In this document: in pieces, positions 44,369 to 53,506 of the stretch | Numbering within the stretch: position 1 is the first letter of the stretch | Layout of the letters: the number at the start of each line of letters is the position of its first letter | Assembly (NCBI RefSeq): GCF_020177595.1 | Contig: NZ_JAHTBL010000003.1 | Location: 124,001 to 188,000 of the forward strand | Direction of reading: 5' to 3' | Source: Cognatishimia sp. MH4019 | Lineage (GTDB): Bacteria; Pseudomonadota; Alphaproteobacteria; Rhodobacterales; Rhodobacteraceae | Length of the DNA: 64,000 bases | Program-made: the position numbers and the translations under genes | The notes under the pieces: generated by a model | What the model saw: the letters and a program-made list of their open reading frames with translations, nothing else | Told to the model about the DNA's origin: nothing | The model's database searches: none

Positions 44369-45262
44369 CTAACCTGCGACAGATGCGCGGTGAATGCTGT
44401 CGATCGTGTCTGCAATCATGGAGTTAAACTCCGCATCCGATTGCTGTGCGCTCAGCCCTTCGGTCAGCGCGCGCGAGAAGCTGGCGATCATGCCCGCGTT
44501 TTGGGCAAGCATGTCATTGGCCTCGGCACGGGAATAGCCGCCTGACAAGGCCACGACCTTCAGCACTTTTGGATCCTCGACGAGGGTTTTGTAGAAGTTT
44601 GCCTGCGTCGGCAGGCTCAGCTTGAGCATGATCTGTTCATCATCGGGCAGGCCCGCAAGCTGGTTGGCAATCGCGTCAAGCAGCATGGCTTCCGCTTCGG
44701 CCTTGTCGTCGATGGTGATTGTCACCTCTGGCTCAAGGATCGGCATGAGGCCGTGTGACAAGATTTGACGACCCACCTCAAACTGCTGGGCGACAATTTT
44801 GCTGATGCCCTCTTTATCGGCTGCGTCGATAACCGACCGCATCTTGGTGCCAAAAACGCCAAGGCCTTTGGCGCGCTCCAGCAGCGGATCAAGCCCTTCA
44901 ATGGGTTTCATGAGCTTTACGCCATTGGCACTGTCTTGCAGGCCCTTGTCGACTTTCAGGAACGGCACGACGCCATTGTCCTCCCACAGAGCCAGAGAGG
45001 ACGGCTTGCCGCCGATCTCGCGGTCCATCGTGTTCTCGAAGAGGATCGCGCCGATCACCTTGTCGCCGCTGAAGGCGGGAGCGTTGACGATGCGGGTGCG
45101 CATGTCGTGGATCTTTTCGAACATCTCGGCATCCGAGCCGTATTCGCTTTCCTCGACCCCGTAGAGCTTGAGCGCTTTGGGGGTGGAGCCGCCCGACTGA
45201 TCGAGTGCGGCGATGAAGCCTTGGCCAGCGACGATTTTGGCGCGTTGGGTGTCAGTGGACAT
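44369..45262 (-). CDS. Class I fructose-bisphosphate aldolase
   Basis: The 297-residue Schiff-base aldolase begins MSTDTQRAKIVAGQGFIAALDQSGGSTPKALKLYG, has GAILFENTMDREI and VPFLKVDKGL, and the Schiff-base Lys in EQIMLKLSLPTQ; ALSGGYSRAEANDML binds phosphate. It matches the prokaryotic class I enzymes seen in Rhodobacteraceae. It acts in glycolysis and gluconeogenesis and lies 90 bases behind pgk on the same strand. A half-conserved palindrome (TTGCGCTAACA) lies in that gap. Confidence 0.95.
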   Translation of the reverse strand: MSTDTQRAKIVAGQGFIAALDQSGGSTPKALKLYGVEESEYGSDAEMFEKIHDMRTRIVNAPAFSGDKVIGAILFENTMDREIGGKPSSLALWEDNGVVPFLKVDKGLQDSANGVKLMKPIEGLDPLLERAKGLGVFGTKMRSVIDAADKEGISKIVAQQFEVGRQILSHGLMPILEPEVTITIDDKAEAEAMLLDAIANQLAGLPDDEQIMLKLSLPTQANFYKTLVEDPKVLKVVALSGGYSRAEANDMLAQNAGMIASFSRALTEGLSAQQSDAEFNSMIADTIDSIHRASVAG

Positions 45263-45332
45263 GAGTAAGGCTCCGGTGCATTGCTTAGGTTGCCTTGGGC
45301 TTATCCAAGGCCGGGCAGCGGCGCAATTCGGG

Positions 45333-45343
45333 TTGCGCTAACA
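45333..45343. promoter_or_regulatory. Half-conserved GCGCTAACA element before the aldolase gene
   Basis: TTGCGCTAACA is followed by CTGGCCG, closely like TTAGCGCTAACA followed by GTGGTCG upstream of eno. Only the right arm of the palindrome is conserved. It lies 71 bases upstream of the aldolase start. Confidence 0.4.
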
Positions 45344-45351
45344 CTGGCCGA

Positions 45352-46542
45352 TTAAGCGCTCAGCGCGGCGACCCCCGGCAATTCTTTGCCTTCCATCCAT
45401 TCCAGAAACGCGCCGCCCGCGGTGGAGATATAGGTGAAATCCTTGGCCGCATCCGCTTTGTTCAGCGCGGCGACCGTGTCGCCACCGCCCGCGACCGACA
45501 CAAGCGTTCCGGCTTTCGAGGCCTCGGCGGCGGCTTTTGCGGCGGCGTTGGTGGCTTTGTCGAATGGCTCAATCTCGAAGGCGCCCAATGGGCCGTTCCA
45601 GATCAGCGTTTTGCTATCAGCGATAGCCTGCGTGATCGCGGCCACGCTGTCGGGGCCAGCATCGAGGATCATCGCATCGGCAGGGCAAGCATCTGCCGCG
45701 ACGGTTTCATTGGGCGCGCCTGCCGCAAACTCGCGGGCGACGACGACGTCTGCCGGAAGCAGGATTGTGCAGCCGGCCTCTTTTGCCTTTGCGAGGATAT
45801 CAGACGCTGTGCCTGTCATCTCATGCTCGGCGAGGGATTTGCCCACGTCGATCCCTTGAGCGGCCAGAAACGTGTTGGCCATGCCGCCGCCAATGACCAG
45901 CGTGTCGACCTTGCTGACCAGATTGCCCAGCAGGTCCAGCTTGGTGGAAACCTTGGCCCCGCCAACCACAGCCATGACCGGGCGTTCGGGCTTGGACAAA
46001 GCGGCCTCCAACGCGCTGAGTTCGGCCTGCATCAGACGGCCCGCGCAAGAGGGCAAGAGCCGCGCGATCCCTTCGGTCGTGGCATGGGCGCGGTGCGCGG
46101 CAGAGAACGCATCGTTGCAGTAGATATCGCCCAGCTTGGCAATCTCAGCGGCGAAGTCCGGGTCGTTTTCAGTCTCGGCGGCATGAAAGCGGGTGTTCTC
46201 GAGCAGCAGCACTTCACCCTCCACCAGCGCGCCGACGGCGGCTTGCGCTTCGGCTCCGATGCAATCGGCGGCAAAGCGGACCTTTGCGCCGAACGCAGCT
46301 TCGAGCGCAGGCACCAGCGGTTTGAGTGACATCTCTGGCACGACCTGGCCTTTGGGGCGCCCGAAATGCGCCAGCAGAACAGGCCGTCCGCCGCTGGCCA
46401 GAATATTCTGCACCGTGGGCGAGATGCGCTGGATGCGGGTGTCATCGGTGACCTTGCCGTCCTCGACCGGCACGTTGATATCCACGCGGGTCAAGACGCG
46501 TTTGCCTGCCAGATCCATGTCGTCGAGTGTTTTCCAAGCCAT
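45352..46542 (-). CDS. pgk: Phosphoglycerate kinase
   Basis: The 396-residue enzyme has [23 protein letters not shown], the substrate-binding [24 protein letters not shown], the hinge [14 protein letters not shown] and the nucleotide loop [15 protein letters not shown]. It transfers phosphate between 1,3-bisphosphoglycerate and ADP. The start at 46542 ([11 protein letters not shown]) has GGGAG before it; 18 codons upstream in frame extend into the promoter and are not homologous. First of the pgk-aldolase pair. Divergent from the cyclophilin genes. Confidence 0.97.
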   Translation of the reverse strand: MAWKTLDDMDLAGKRVLTRVDINVPVEDGKVTDDTRIQRISPTVQNILASGGRPVLLAHFGRPKGQVVPEMSLKPLVPALEAAFGAKVRFAADCIGAEAQAAVGALVEGEVLLLENTRFHAAETENDPDFAAEIAKLGDIYCNDAFSAAHRAHATTEGIARLLPSCAGRLMQAELSALEAALSKPERPVMAVVGGAKVSTKLDLLGNLVSKVDTLVIGGGMANTFLAAQGIDVGKSLAEHEMTGTASDILAKAKEAGCTILLPADVVVAREFAAGAPNETVAADACPADAMILDAGPDSVAAITQAIADSKTLIWNGPLGAFEIEPFDKATNAAAKAAAEASKAGTLVSVAGGGDTVAALNKADAAKDFTYISTAGGAFLEWMEGKELPGVAALSA

Positions 46543-46660
46543 GATGTGCTCCCTATCCGCTGTATGTCTCCTGCCGCGAACCGCTCTTGGCGTCAACCGC
46601 GCCTTGGCAATCGTGGCGGGGCGGCTTAGGTATCACGGCAACGAGATAAAGGAGAGCCCG

Positions 46661-47167
46661 ATGGCCGAAATCAAAGACCCCGAGAACACAATCATCATTG
46701 AGCTGAAAGATGGCCCCGTCACCATCGAACTGCTTCCTGATGTGGCGCCCAAGCATTGCGAGCGGATGAAAGAGCTGGCCCGCGCGGGTGCTTATGACAA
46801 TGTGTGTTTTCACCGCGTCATCGACGGTTTCATGGCGCAGACAGGTGACGTGGCCAACGGCAATATGGAGAAAGACTTCAACATCCGTGCCGCTGGTACA
46901 GGCGGGTCCGAGCACCCGAATGTGCCTGCCGAGTTTTCGAAACTGCCCCATTCGCGCGGCACAATTGGTGCGGCACGCTCTGCCAACCCCGACAGCGCGA
47001 ACAGCCAGTTCTTCATCAACTTCAAGGACAATGACTTTCTGAATGGTCAATACACGGTCTATGGCCGCGTGATCGAAGGGATGGAGCATGTGGACGCAAT
47101 TCAACGCGGTGAGCCGCCGATGAACCCGGATCGCATGATCTCGATGAAGGTCGCAGCGGATGCGTAA
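46661..47167 (+). CDS. Cytoplasmic peptidyl-prolyl isomerase (cyclophilin)
   Basis: The 168-residue cyclophilin has FHRVIDGFMAQTGDV, the central GTIGAARSANPDSANSQFFINFKDNDFLNGQYTVYGRVIEGM and no signal peptide. It speeds isomerisation of Xaa-Pro bonds. AAAGGAGAG precedes the ATG. It overlaps a second cyclophilin gene by 8 bases, so the pair is one operon, divergent from pgk. Confidence 0.95.
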   Translation: MAEIKDPENTIIIELKDGPVTIELLPDVAPKHCERMKELARAGAYDNVCFHRVIDGFMAQTGDVANGNMEKDFNIRAAGTGGSEHPNVPAEFSKLPHSRGTIGAARSANPDSANSQFFINFKDNDFLNGQYTVYGRVIEGMEHVDAIQRGEPPMNPDRMISMKVAADA

Positions 47168-47705
47168 GCTTGCAATTATGTTGTCTCTGATGGCCTCGCC
47201 CGCTTTGGCGACGGGGCTTGAGATCGAAGTCGCAGGGGAAGCCAATGGCACGATCACGATTGATCTGCTGGAAGACGTCGCGCCCAACCATGTGGCACAG
47301 ATCACGGCATTGGCCGAAGAGGGCGCCTATGACGATGTCGTCTTTCACCGTGTGATCGAAGGCTTCATGGCGCAGACCGGCGATGTCGAGAATGGCAAGG
47401 TTGGTGCGGATATGCGTCTGGCCGGAACCGGTGGATCGGACCGCTCTGATCTGGACGCCGAGTTCTCGGACGAGAATTTTGACACCGGTGTGGTCGGCAT
47501 GGCGCGATCGCAAAATCCGAATTCGGCCAATAGCCAGTTCTTCATCATGTTCGCGCCCGCGCCGCATCTGAATGGTCAATATACCGTTGTCGGTCGCGTG
47601 ACTGACGGGATGGATGTGGTTAATGCGATCAAGCGCGGCGAGGGGCCCAATGGGGCTGTCATCGGCGCGCCGGATGTCATGAAAAGCGTGACCGTTACGG
47701 AGTAA
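47160..47705 (+). CDS. Secreted peptidyl-prolyl isomerase (cyclophilin)
   Basis: The 181-residue protein begins with a signal peptide (MRKLAIMLSLMASPALATG), then a cyclophilin domain with FHRVIEGFMAQTGDV and GVVGMARSQNPNSANSQFFIMFAPAPHLNGQYTVVGRVTDGM. It should act in the periplasm on outer-membrane or secreted proteins. Its similarity to the preceding cytoplasmic gene points to tandem duplication followed by gain of an export signal. Confidence 0.94.
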   Translation: MRKLAIMLSLMASPALATGLEIEVAGEANGTITIDLLEDVAPNHVAQITALAEEGAYDDVVFHRVIEGFMAQTGDVENGKVGADMRLAGTGGSDRSDLDAEFSDENFDTGVVGMARSQNPNSANSQFFIMFAPAPHLNGQYTVVGRVTDGMDVVNAIKRGEGPNGAVIGAPDVMKSVTVTE

Positions 47706-47775
47706 CTTTGCCGCGAGGCGACTATGTCGGGGGTCTTTCCTGTGGCAGCGTGCTGTCAAAGAGGAGAGGCCCCCG

Positions 47776-48738
47776 ATGCGTTTTTTCAGCTTATGTCTGG
47801 CGTTCGCGCTGTCTGCCGGAATGGCTGTGGCCAGCCCGGAGTTCTGGCGCAATGAATGGCCGAACACGGATTTCGAGAAGACCAGTGTTGAGAACTGGGT
47901 CGAGATCATGTCGGGCGGCCCGCCCAAGGACGGGATCCCCGCGCTGTTTGATCCGTCTTTCGTGAAGGCGGGCGACAAGACCGGGATCGAACCGCGCGAG
48001 CCCGTGATTACTGTCGAGATCGAGGGCGCACAGCCGCGGGCCTATCCGATCCGCTATCTGACATGGCATGAGATCGTGAATGACACGGTCGGCGGTATCC
48101 CCGTTGCGGTCACCTTCTGTCCGCTGTGCAATTCAGGGATTACCTTTGATCGGCGCGTGGGCGGTCAGGTGCTGAGCTTTGGGGTCAGTGGCAAACTGCG
48201 GTTCTCGGACATGGTGATGTATGATCGCGAGACGGAAAGCTGGTGGCAGCAGGCGATTGGCGAGGCGATTGTGGGCGATCTGACCGGGGCTGAGCTGGTC
48301 AGCCTGCCCAGCTGGATGGAGAGCTATGCCGAGTTCGTCGCGCGCAACCCGGACGGTCTGGTGATGGCCCAGCCGAATTACCGCCGCGATTACGGTCGCA
48401 ATCCTTATGTGCGTTATGACAGCTCTCACCGCCCGTTTCTTTATTCCGGCGAGATGCCGCCCCATGGCATTCCGGCACTGGCGCGGGTTGTGCGGGTGGG
48501 CGACCGCGCCTGGCCGCTGACGCGTTTGCAGGAAGGCAGTGTTGATGAGGCGGGGGTGTCGATCTCGTGGAGCGCGGGTCAAGCCTCGGCCCTGGACAGT
48601 GAAAGGATCGGGCAGGGCAAGGATGTGGGCACCGTGCGGGTACGCGACGCGGCGGGCAATGATCTGCCCCATGACGTGATGTTCGCCTTCGCGTTTCACG
48701 CGTTCTGGCCGGATGGGGAGTGGATGATCGCGAAATGA
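47776..48738 (+). CDS. DUF3179 exported protein
   Basis: The 320-residue protein has a signal peptide (MRFFSLCLAFALSAGMAVASPEF) and the DUF3179 core: AYPIRYLTWHEIVNDTVGGIPVAVTFCPLCNSG with the CPLCNS motif, FGVSGKLRFSDMVMYDRETESWWQQAIGEAIVG, and a late HDVMFAFAFHAFWP. The two Cys could bind metal or haem. No reaction is known for the family. A single gene, 70 bases after the cyclophilin pair. Confidence 0.9.
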   Translation: MRFFSLCLAFALSAGMAVASPEFWRNEWPNTDFEKTSVENWVEIMSGGPPKDGIPALFDPSFVKAGDKTGIEPREPVITVEIEGAQPRAYPIRYLTWHEIVNDTVGGIPVAVTFCPLCNSGITFDRRVGGQVLSFGVSGKLRFSDMVMYDRETESWWQQAIGEAIVGDLTGAELVSLPSWMESYAEFVARNPDGLVMAQPNYRRDYGRNPYVRYDSSHRPFLYSGEMPPHGIPALARVVRVGDRAWPLTRLQEGSVDEAGVSISWSAGQASALDSERIGQGKDVGTVRVRDAAGNDLPHDVMFAFAFHAFWPDGEWMIAK

Positions 48739-48803
48739 CGTGAGGGCGCGGTTGCGCCAGCGACGGTGTGCGGTCAGTTTGAGCCCAACTTTGGGAGAGA
48801 GAC

Positions 48804-49583
48804 ATGACAGCATCCTTTGATTTCAGCGGTAAAAACGTGTTCGTGGTTGGCGGGACCAGCGGCATCAATCTTGGCATCGCCAAGGCTTTTGCCGCCGCAG
48901 GTGCGCGTATGGGCGTGGCCAGCCGCAAGCAGGACAAGGTCGATGCGGCGGTGGCGGAGCTGGGCGAGGGCGCGTTGGGCTACAGCTTTGACGTGCGCAA
49001 CTTTGACGACATCGCAGCGGCTTTCGCGGATTTCGAGGAGAAAGCCGGCAAGATCGACGTGGTGGTGTCAGGTGCTGCGGGGAACTTTCCGGCTTTGGCG
49101 AAGGATATCAGCTCAAACGGGTTCAAGGCGGTGATCGACATCGACTTGCTGGGGACGTTTCATGTGATGAAAGCCGCGATGGGGCATATGGTGCAGCCCG
49201 GTGGGAGCCTGATCAACATCTCCGCCCCGCAGGCGGTGCAAGCGATGCCGTTTCAGGTGCATGTCTGTGCGGCCAAGGCCGGTGTCGACATGATTACCAA
49301 ATGCCTTGCGATTGAGTGGGGGCCGTTGGGGCTGCGGGTGAACTCGGTCATTCCGGGGCCGATTGACGGCACCGAAGGGATGGACCGGCTGGCACCAACG
49401 GAAGCCATGCGCAAAGCAGTGGTCAAGACCGTGCCGATGGGGCGGATGGGCGATCCGGAGGATGTGGCTTTGGCCTGCATGTATCTGGGGTCAGATGCCG
49501 CGCGCTATGTCAGCGGGACGATTTTGAACGCCGATGGCGGTTGGGCCATTGCGGGGGCAAGGATAGATCTAGCGCTTGGCTAA
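48804..49583 (+). CDS. SDR oxidoreductase, 2,4-dienoyl-CoA reductase-like
   Basis: The 259-residue SDR has the cofactor motif VVGGTSGINLGIA and VSGAAGNFPALAKDISSNGFKAVIDIDLLGTFHVMKAAM, where AAGNF is typical of dienoyl-CoA reductases and peroxisomal trans-2-enoyl-CoA reductases. The usual Tyr-x3-Lys reads His-Val-Cys-Ala-Ala-Lys (VHVCAAKAGVD), which also occurs in that subgroup. It probably reduces an unsaturated acyl-CoA in beta-oxidation. An inverted repeat GCGCTTGGC/GCCAAGCGC (49572-49594) spans the stop and may end transcription, though it lacks a T run. Confidence 0.85.
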   Translation: MTASFDFSGKNVFVVGGTSGINLGIAKAFAAAGARMGVASRKQDKVDAAVAELGEGALGYSFDVRNFDDIAAAFADFEEKAGKIDVVVSGAAGNFPALAKDISSNGFKAVIDIDLLGTFHVMKAAMGHMVQPGGSLINISAPQAVQAMPFQVHVCAAKAGVDMITKCLAIEWGPLGLRVNSVIPGPIDGTEGMDRLAPTEAMRKAVVKTVPMGRMGDPEDVALACMYLGSDAARYVSGTILNADGGWAIAGARIDLALG

Positions 49584-49687
49584 AGGCCAAGCGCGTTGCC
49601 CGATAGGTGAATTCCGCAGGAAATCACCGTAAGGGCTGCTTTGGGATAAATAGATTGCGCCGCACGCCTTTGGCGCGCGTCGCCACG

Positions 49688-49735
49688 CTGGGGGCTCCGC
49701 CCCCAGACCCCCGGAGGTATTTAGGCACAAAAGAA
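49688..49735. repeat. GC-rich hairpin CTGGGGGC-TCC-GCCCCCAG with following GTATTT motif
   Basis: A perfect 8-bp stem (49688-49706) is followed by ACCCCCGGAGGTATTTAGGCA. This combined block reads like a repeated intergenic element I associate with Rhodobacteraceae genomes. It ends at the tyrS stop and may double as its terminator. Confidence 0.5.
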
Positions 49736-49737
49736 GC

Positions 49738-50988
49738 CTAGGTGAGCGTCACCAAAGCGTGGCGCTTTTTGCCGGCGCTGAGTTTGATGGGCGTGGCGAG
49801 CTTATCGGCGTCGATCATCATGCCGGCATCTGTGAGGGGCGCATCGTCGATCTTCGCGCCATTCTCGGCAATCAGGCGCTTGGCGTCTTTGCCGGACTTG
49901 GCGAGGCCGGATCGGACGATCAGTTGCACGATGGAGATGCCGTCCGCGATGTCGTCTTTGGTGAGGGCGAGCGTGGGCAGGTCGTCTCCAACGCCGCCTT
50001 TCTCGAAGACCTCGCGGGCGGTGGCTTCGGCCGCGGCGGCAGCGTCAGCGCCATGGGCAAGCGTCGTGATCTCATTGGCGAGGCGGATCTTGGCTTCGTT
50101 GATCTCTGAGCCTTTCAGCGCGCCGAGGCGGTCGCATTCGTCGATTGGCAGCTCTGTATAGAGTTTGAGGAAGCGGCCCACATCGGCGTCGGTGGTGTTG
50201 CGCCAGAACTGCCAGAACTCATAGGGGGAGCGCATCTCAGGGTTCAGCCAGACCGCGCCGTCCTGGCTTTTGCCCATCTTTTTGCCGTCGCTGGTGGTCA
50301 GCAGGGGCGACGTGAGGCCGTAGATTTCATGATCCAGCACGCGGCGGGTGAGGTCGATGCCGTTTACAATGTTGCCCCATTGATCCGAGCCGCCCATTTG
50401 CAGCAGGCAGCCGTAGCGGCGGTTCAGCTCTAGGAAATCATAGGCTTGCAGGATCATGTAGTTGAATTCGAGGAACGACAGGGATTGTTCGCGGTCGAGG
50501 CGCGACTTGACGCTCTCGAATGCCAGCATCCGGTTGACCGAGAAATGCCGCCCGATATCGCGTAGAAAATCGAGGTAGTTGAGACCGTCGAGCCATTCGG
50601 CGTTGTTGAGCATCAGCGCATCGCTCGCGCCGTCGCCAAAACTGACGTAGTTGCTGAACACCGCCTTGATGCCCGCGATATTGTCGTCGATCTGCGCAGG
50701 CGTCAGCAACGGGCGCTCGTCCGCGCGGAAAGACGGATCGCCCACTTTCGTGGTGCCGCCGCCCATCAGGACGATGGGCTTGTGTCCCGTCTTTTGCAGC
50801 CAGCGCAGCATCATGATCTGGATGAGCGAGCCCACATGGAGCGATTTCGCCGTCGCATCAAAGCCGATATAGCCCGGCACCACGCCTGCCATCAGTGCGT
50901 CATCGAGGCCTTGATAATCGGTGCAATCGGCCAGAAAGCCGCGCTCGATCATCACGGATACGAACTCTGATTTGGGGTGGTAGGTCAT
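49738..50988 (-). CDS. tyrS: Tyrosyl-tRNA synthetase
   Basis: The 416-residue class I enzyme has the HIGH-like motif [26 protein letters not shown], the Tyr-binding [31 protein letters not shown] and the KMSKS-equivalent KKMGKSQDG. The C-terminal S4 domain ([29 protein letters not shown]) binds tRNA. The start at 50988 (MTYHPKSEF) is the likely one; its ribosome site is weak and an ATG 8 codons earlier is possible. Divergent from anmK. Confidence 0.96.
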   Translation of the reverse strand: MTYHPKSEFVSVMIERGFLADCTDYQGLDDALMAGVVPGYIGFDATAKSLHVGSLIQIMMLRWLQKTGHKPIVLMGGGTTKVGDPSFRADERPLLTPAQIDDNIAGIKAVFSNYVSFGDGASDALMLNNAEWLDGLNYLDFLRDIGRHFSVNRMLAFESVKSRLDREQSLSFLEFNYMILQAYDFLELNRRYGCLLQMGGSDQWGNIVNGIDLTRRVLDHEIYGLTSPLLTTSDGKKMGKSQDGAVWLNPEMRSPYEFWQFWRNTTDADVGRFLKLYTELPIDECDRLGALKGSEINEAKIRLANEITTLAHGADAAAAAEATAREVFEKGGVGDDLPTLALTKDDIADGISIVQLIVRSGLAKSGKDAKRLIAENGAKIDDAPLTDAGMMIDADKLATPIKLSAGKKRHALVTLT

Positions 50989-51054
50989 TGCCGGGTTGTT
51001 CCTTTGCATCTCACGCGGCACTCTATAGTCATCGGATTGGCGCGAGGGAAGGCC

Positions 51055-52239
51055 ATGTTGAAAAAGGGGAGCATGCGCGCGTTTGGGGCGGGGCCGTTAC
51101 GCGCCTTGGGCGCAGGTCCAATACGCGCCTTGGGCGCGATGTCCGGCACATCGCTGGATGGGGTCGACGCAGCCGTTGTCGTTACGGACGGCCAGACAAT
51201 CGAAGCGTTCGGCGCGCATGAGTTCCGAGCTTACACAGAGATCGAGCAAGCCCAGCTGCGCAGGGCCTTGGGCCAGTGGCCGTCAGAGGCGCTGGATTCT
51301 GTACAGGAATTGGTCGAGATGGCCCATGCCCATGTACTCAGCAGATTCGATTCTGTCGATCTGGTCGGTTTTCACGGCCAGACGCTGGCCCATGATCCGG
51401 CAAATCGGCGCACGCATCAGATCGGGGATGGGCGTGTGCTTGCCGAAGTGCTTCAGCTTCCAGTTGTTTGGGATTTCCGCAGCAACGACGTGGAACTGGG
51501 CGGGCAGGGCGCTCCGCTGGCGCCGTTCTTTCATCACGCTTGCGCGCGCTGGGCCGGGTTGGAGCAGCCGGTCGGATTTCTGAACCTCGGGGGGGTTGGC
51601 AACCTGACATGGGTTGATCCGCGCCTTGAGACGCCGGATGAAGACGGCGCGCTTTTGGCGTTCGATACCGGACCTGCCAACGCGCCGATCAATGATCTGA
51701 TGCAGACCCGGCGGGGGCAAGCCTATGATTCAGAAGGCGCGCTGGCGGCGGCGGGGCAGGTCAATATGCCCGTGCTGGAGCGTTTTCTGAGCCACGGCTA
51801 TTTTCACAAGATACCCCCTAAGTCTCTGGATCGGGATGATTTTTCCGATCTTCCCGCTGAGGTGTCTGATCTAGGAGACGCTGATGCCGCTGCCACACTG
51901 ACAGCCTGCGCGGCGGCCAGTGTTGCGCAAGGTATGGTCTACTGCCCCAGCCCGCCCACGCGCCTTTTTGTGACCGGGGGCGGGCGGCGAAACCCCACAT
52001 TGATGGCGATGCTGCGCGCGGGGTTGGACTGCCCGGTGGAGCCCGTCGAAGCGTTGGGTCTGAACGGCGATATGCTTGAGGCGCAGGCTTTTGCCTATCT
52101 GGCGGTGCGCGTGCTGCGCGGCCTGCCGACAAGTGCGCCGGGGACGACCGGAGTGCGTGCGCCGGTGGGGGGCGGAACCCTGTCGAACCCATCGGACGCG
52201 CAACAGTCTTTCACGGGCGTCGCTGTTGACGAAAAATAA
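51055..52239 (+). CDS. anmK: Anhydro-N-acetylmuramic acid kinase
   Basis: The 394-residue enzyme recycles cell-wall anhydroMurNAc by phosphorylation and ring opening. Its first motif [16 protein letters not shown] is followed by [38 protein letters not shown] and [21 protein letters not shown] lies before the ATG at 51055. Before the first motif the protein has two extra copies of an 8-residue unit ([16 protein letters not shown], then the true RALGAMSG), encoded by 24-bp tandem repeats. The C-terminus after [10 protein letters not shown] is standard. Confidence 0.95.
   Translation: MLKKGSMRAFGAGPLRALGAGPIRALGAMSGTSLDGVDAAVVVTDGQTIEAFGAHEFRAYTEIEQAQLRRALGQWPSEALDSVQELVEMAHAHVLSRFDSVDLVGFHGQTLAHDPANRRTHQIGDGRVLAEVLQLPVVWDFRSNDVELGGQGAPLAPFFHHACARWAGLEQPVGFLNLGGVGNLTWVDPRLETPDEDGALLAFDTGPANAPINDLMQTRRGQAYDSEGALAAAGQVNMPVLERFLSHGYFHKIPPKSLDRDDFSDLPAEVSDLGDADAAATLTACAAASVAQGMVYCPSPPTRLFVTGGGRRNPTLMAMLRAGLDCPVEPVEALGLNGDMLEAQAFAYLAVRVLRGLPTSAPGTTGVRAPVGGGTLSNPSDAQQSFTGVAVDEK
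51076..51147 (+). repeat. Three 24-bp tandem repeats in the anmK 5' end
   Basis: Units at 51076-51099, 51100-51123 and 51124-51147. Units 2 and 3 share their first 14 bases exactly (CGCGCCTTGGGCGC). The third encodes the conserved start of the kinase fold. Confidence 0.8.
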
Positions 52240-52354
52240 TGTCGCGCGCGGCCTACCCAGTTCTGGTTATTTACAATCGAGCCGTTAATATGAGAGATGT
52301 GGCGTGGTTTGGTTAGTTTTCTTTACCAAACGCGAGATCTAAGGGAGGACCCAC

Positions 52355-53404
52355 ATGACTAAGAAACTGCTTGGCGCTGTCGCCGGCGTATCCATGGCGT
52401 TTGCCGGTGCAGCATCTGCACAGGAAACCATCGAGATGACCTCTTCCTTCGGGAAGAACTTGCCGATCCTCGGCACCGCGGCCATCGACTTTGTGGAAAA
52501 GATCAATGGCATCTCTGAGGGCGTCGAGTTTGAACATTTCGATCCCGGTGAGCTGGTCCCGACGCTGGAAGCGCTTGACGCGGTCTCCAACGGTTCGGTT
52601 GACGCATCCTACGCAACGGCTGGTTACTGGCAGGGTAAAATTACTGCCGCGTCGCTGTTTGCAGCTGTGCCGTTCGGCCCCGAGGCTGGCGAGTTCCTGG
52701 GCTGGATGCTTTATGATGACGGCCTTGAGCTCTATCAGCGGATGTATGACGAAGCGGGCTATAACGTCCACGTCCTGCCCTGCGGTATCATCGCGCCGGA
52801 AACATCCGGTTGGTTCAAGAACGAGATCAACTCCATGGCGGACCTTGAAGGTCTGAACATGCGCTTCTTCGGTCTGGGTGCCGAAGTGATGCAGCGCCTT
52901 GGTGTGTCCACCTCGTTACTTGCCGCGGGCGACATCTTCCCCGCGCTTGAGCGTGGTGCGATTGATGCGACCGAGTTCTCGATGCCCCGCATCGACGCAC
53001 GTCTGGGTTTCCACAACATCGCGAAGTTCAACTACTTCCCCGGCTGGCACCAGCCCGCCACGATGTTTGAGCTGCTGGTCAACAAGGATCGCTGGAACGA
53101 TCTGGACGAGCGCAGCCAGAAGCAGATCGAAGTGGCTTGCCTTGCCAACGTCACAACCAACCTTGCCGAAGGTGAAGCGACCAACTTTGCTGCCATGGTC
53201 GACAATGTCGAGAACAACGGCGTGACCATCAAGCAGTGGCCGCAGGAAATGCTCGACACGTTCGAGAGCACCTGGGGTGAAGTGGCCGAAGAACTGGCTG
53301 CCGAAGACGCGTTCTTCGCAGAAGTGTGGGCCGACCTGTCGGAGTATCGTGAAGGCTACAAGACCTGGGGCAACTCGATCTACCTGCCGCGTCCGCGCAA
53401 CTAA
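52355..53404 (+). CDS. TRAP transporter substrate-binding protein (DctP type)
   Basis: The 349-residue protein has a signal peptide (MTKKLLGAVAGVSMAFAGAASAQ). The body has DPGELVPTLEALDAVSNGSVDASYATAGYW and the region ATEFSMPRIDARLGFHNIAKFNYFPGWHQPATMFELLVNKDRWNDL. The FYFPGWHQP-type block resembles the TakP/keto-acid branch of the family more than the dicarboxylate branch, so a 2-oxo acid or similar ligand is possible. It captures substrate in the periplasm for the membrane pair encoded behind it. Hairpins separate it from the next gene. Confidence 0.93.
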   Translation: MTKKLLGAVAGVSMAFAGAASAQETIEMTSSFGKNLPILGTAAIDFVEKINGISEGVEFEHFDPGELVPTLEALDAVSNGSVDASYATAGYWQGKITAASLFAAVPFGPEAGEFLGWMLYDDGLELYQRMYDEAGYNVHVLPCGIIAPETSGWFKNEINSMADLEGLNMRFFGLGAEVMQRLGVSTSLLAAGDIFPALERGAIDATEFSMPRIDARLGFHNIAKFNYFPGWHQPATMFELLVNKDRWNDLDERSQKQIEVACLANVTTNLAEGEATNFAAMVDNVENNGVTIKQWPQEMLDTFESTWGEVAEELAAEDAFFAEVWADLSEYREGYKTWGNSIYLPRPRN

Positions 53405-53410
53405 GGATCG

Positions 53411-53471
53411 CCGAGGCTTCCGCCTCGGGAATACCTTCTGACCGGCGCGAGGGGAGCCCTTCGCGCCGGTC
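53411..53471 (+). promoter_or_regulatory. Two strong hairpins between the TRAP binding-protein gene and the DctQ gene
   Basis: CCGAGGC/GCCTCGG (53411-53428, loop TTCC) and the 11-bp GACCGGCGCGA/TCGCGCCGGTC (53440-53471). No T run follows directly. Such structures often let the binding protein be made in excess over the membrane subunits. Confidence 0.6.
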
Positions 53472-53506
53472 TTTCCCACACTCAGGAATATTTGGGGGCA
53501 GTCGTC

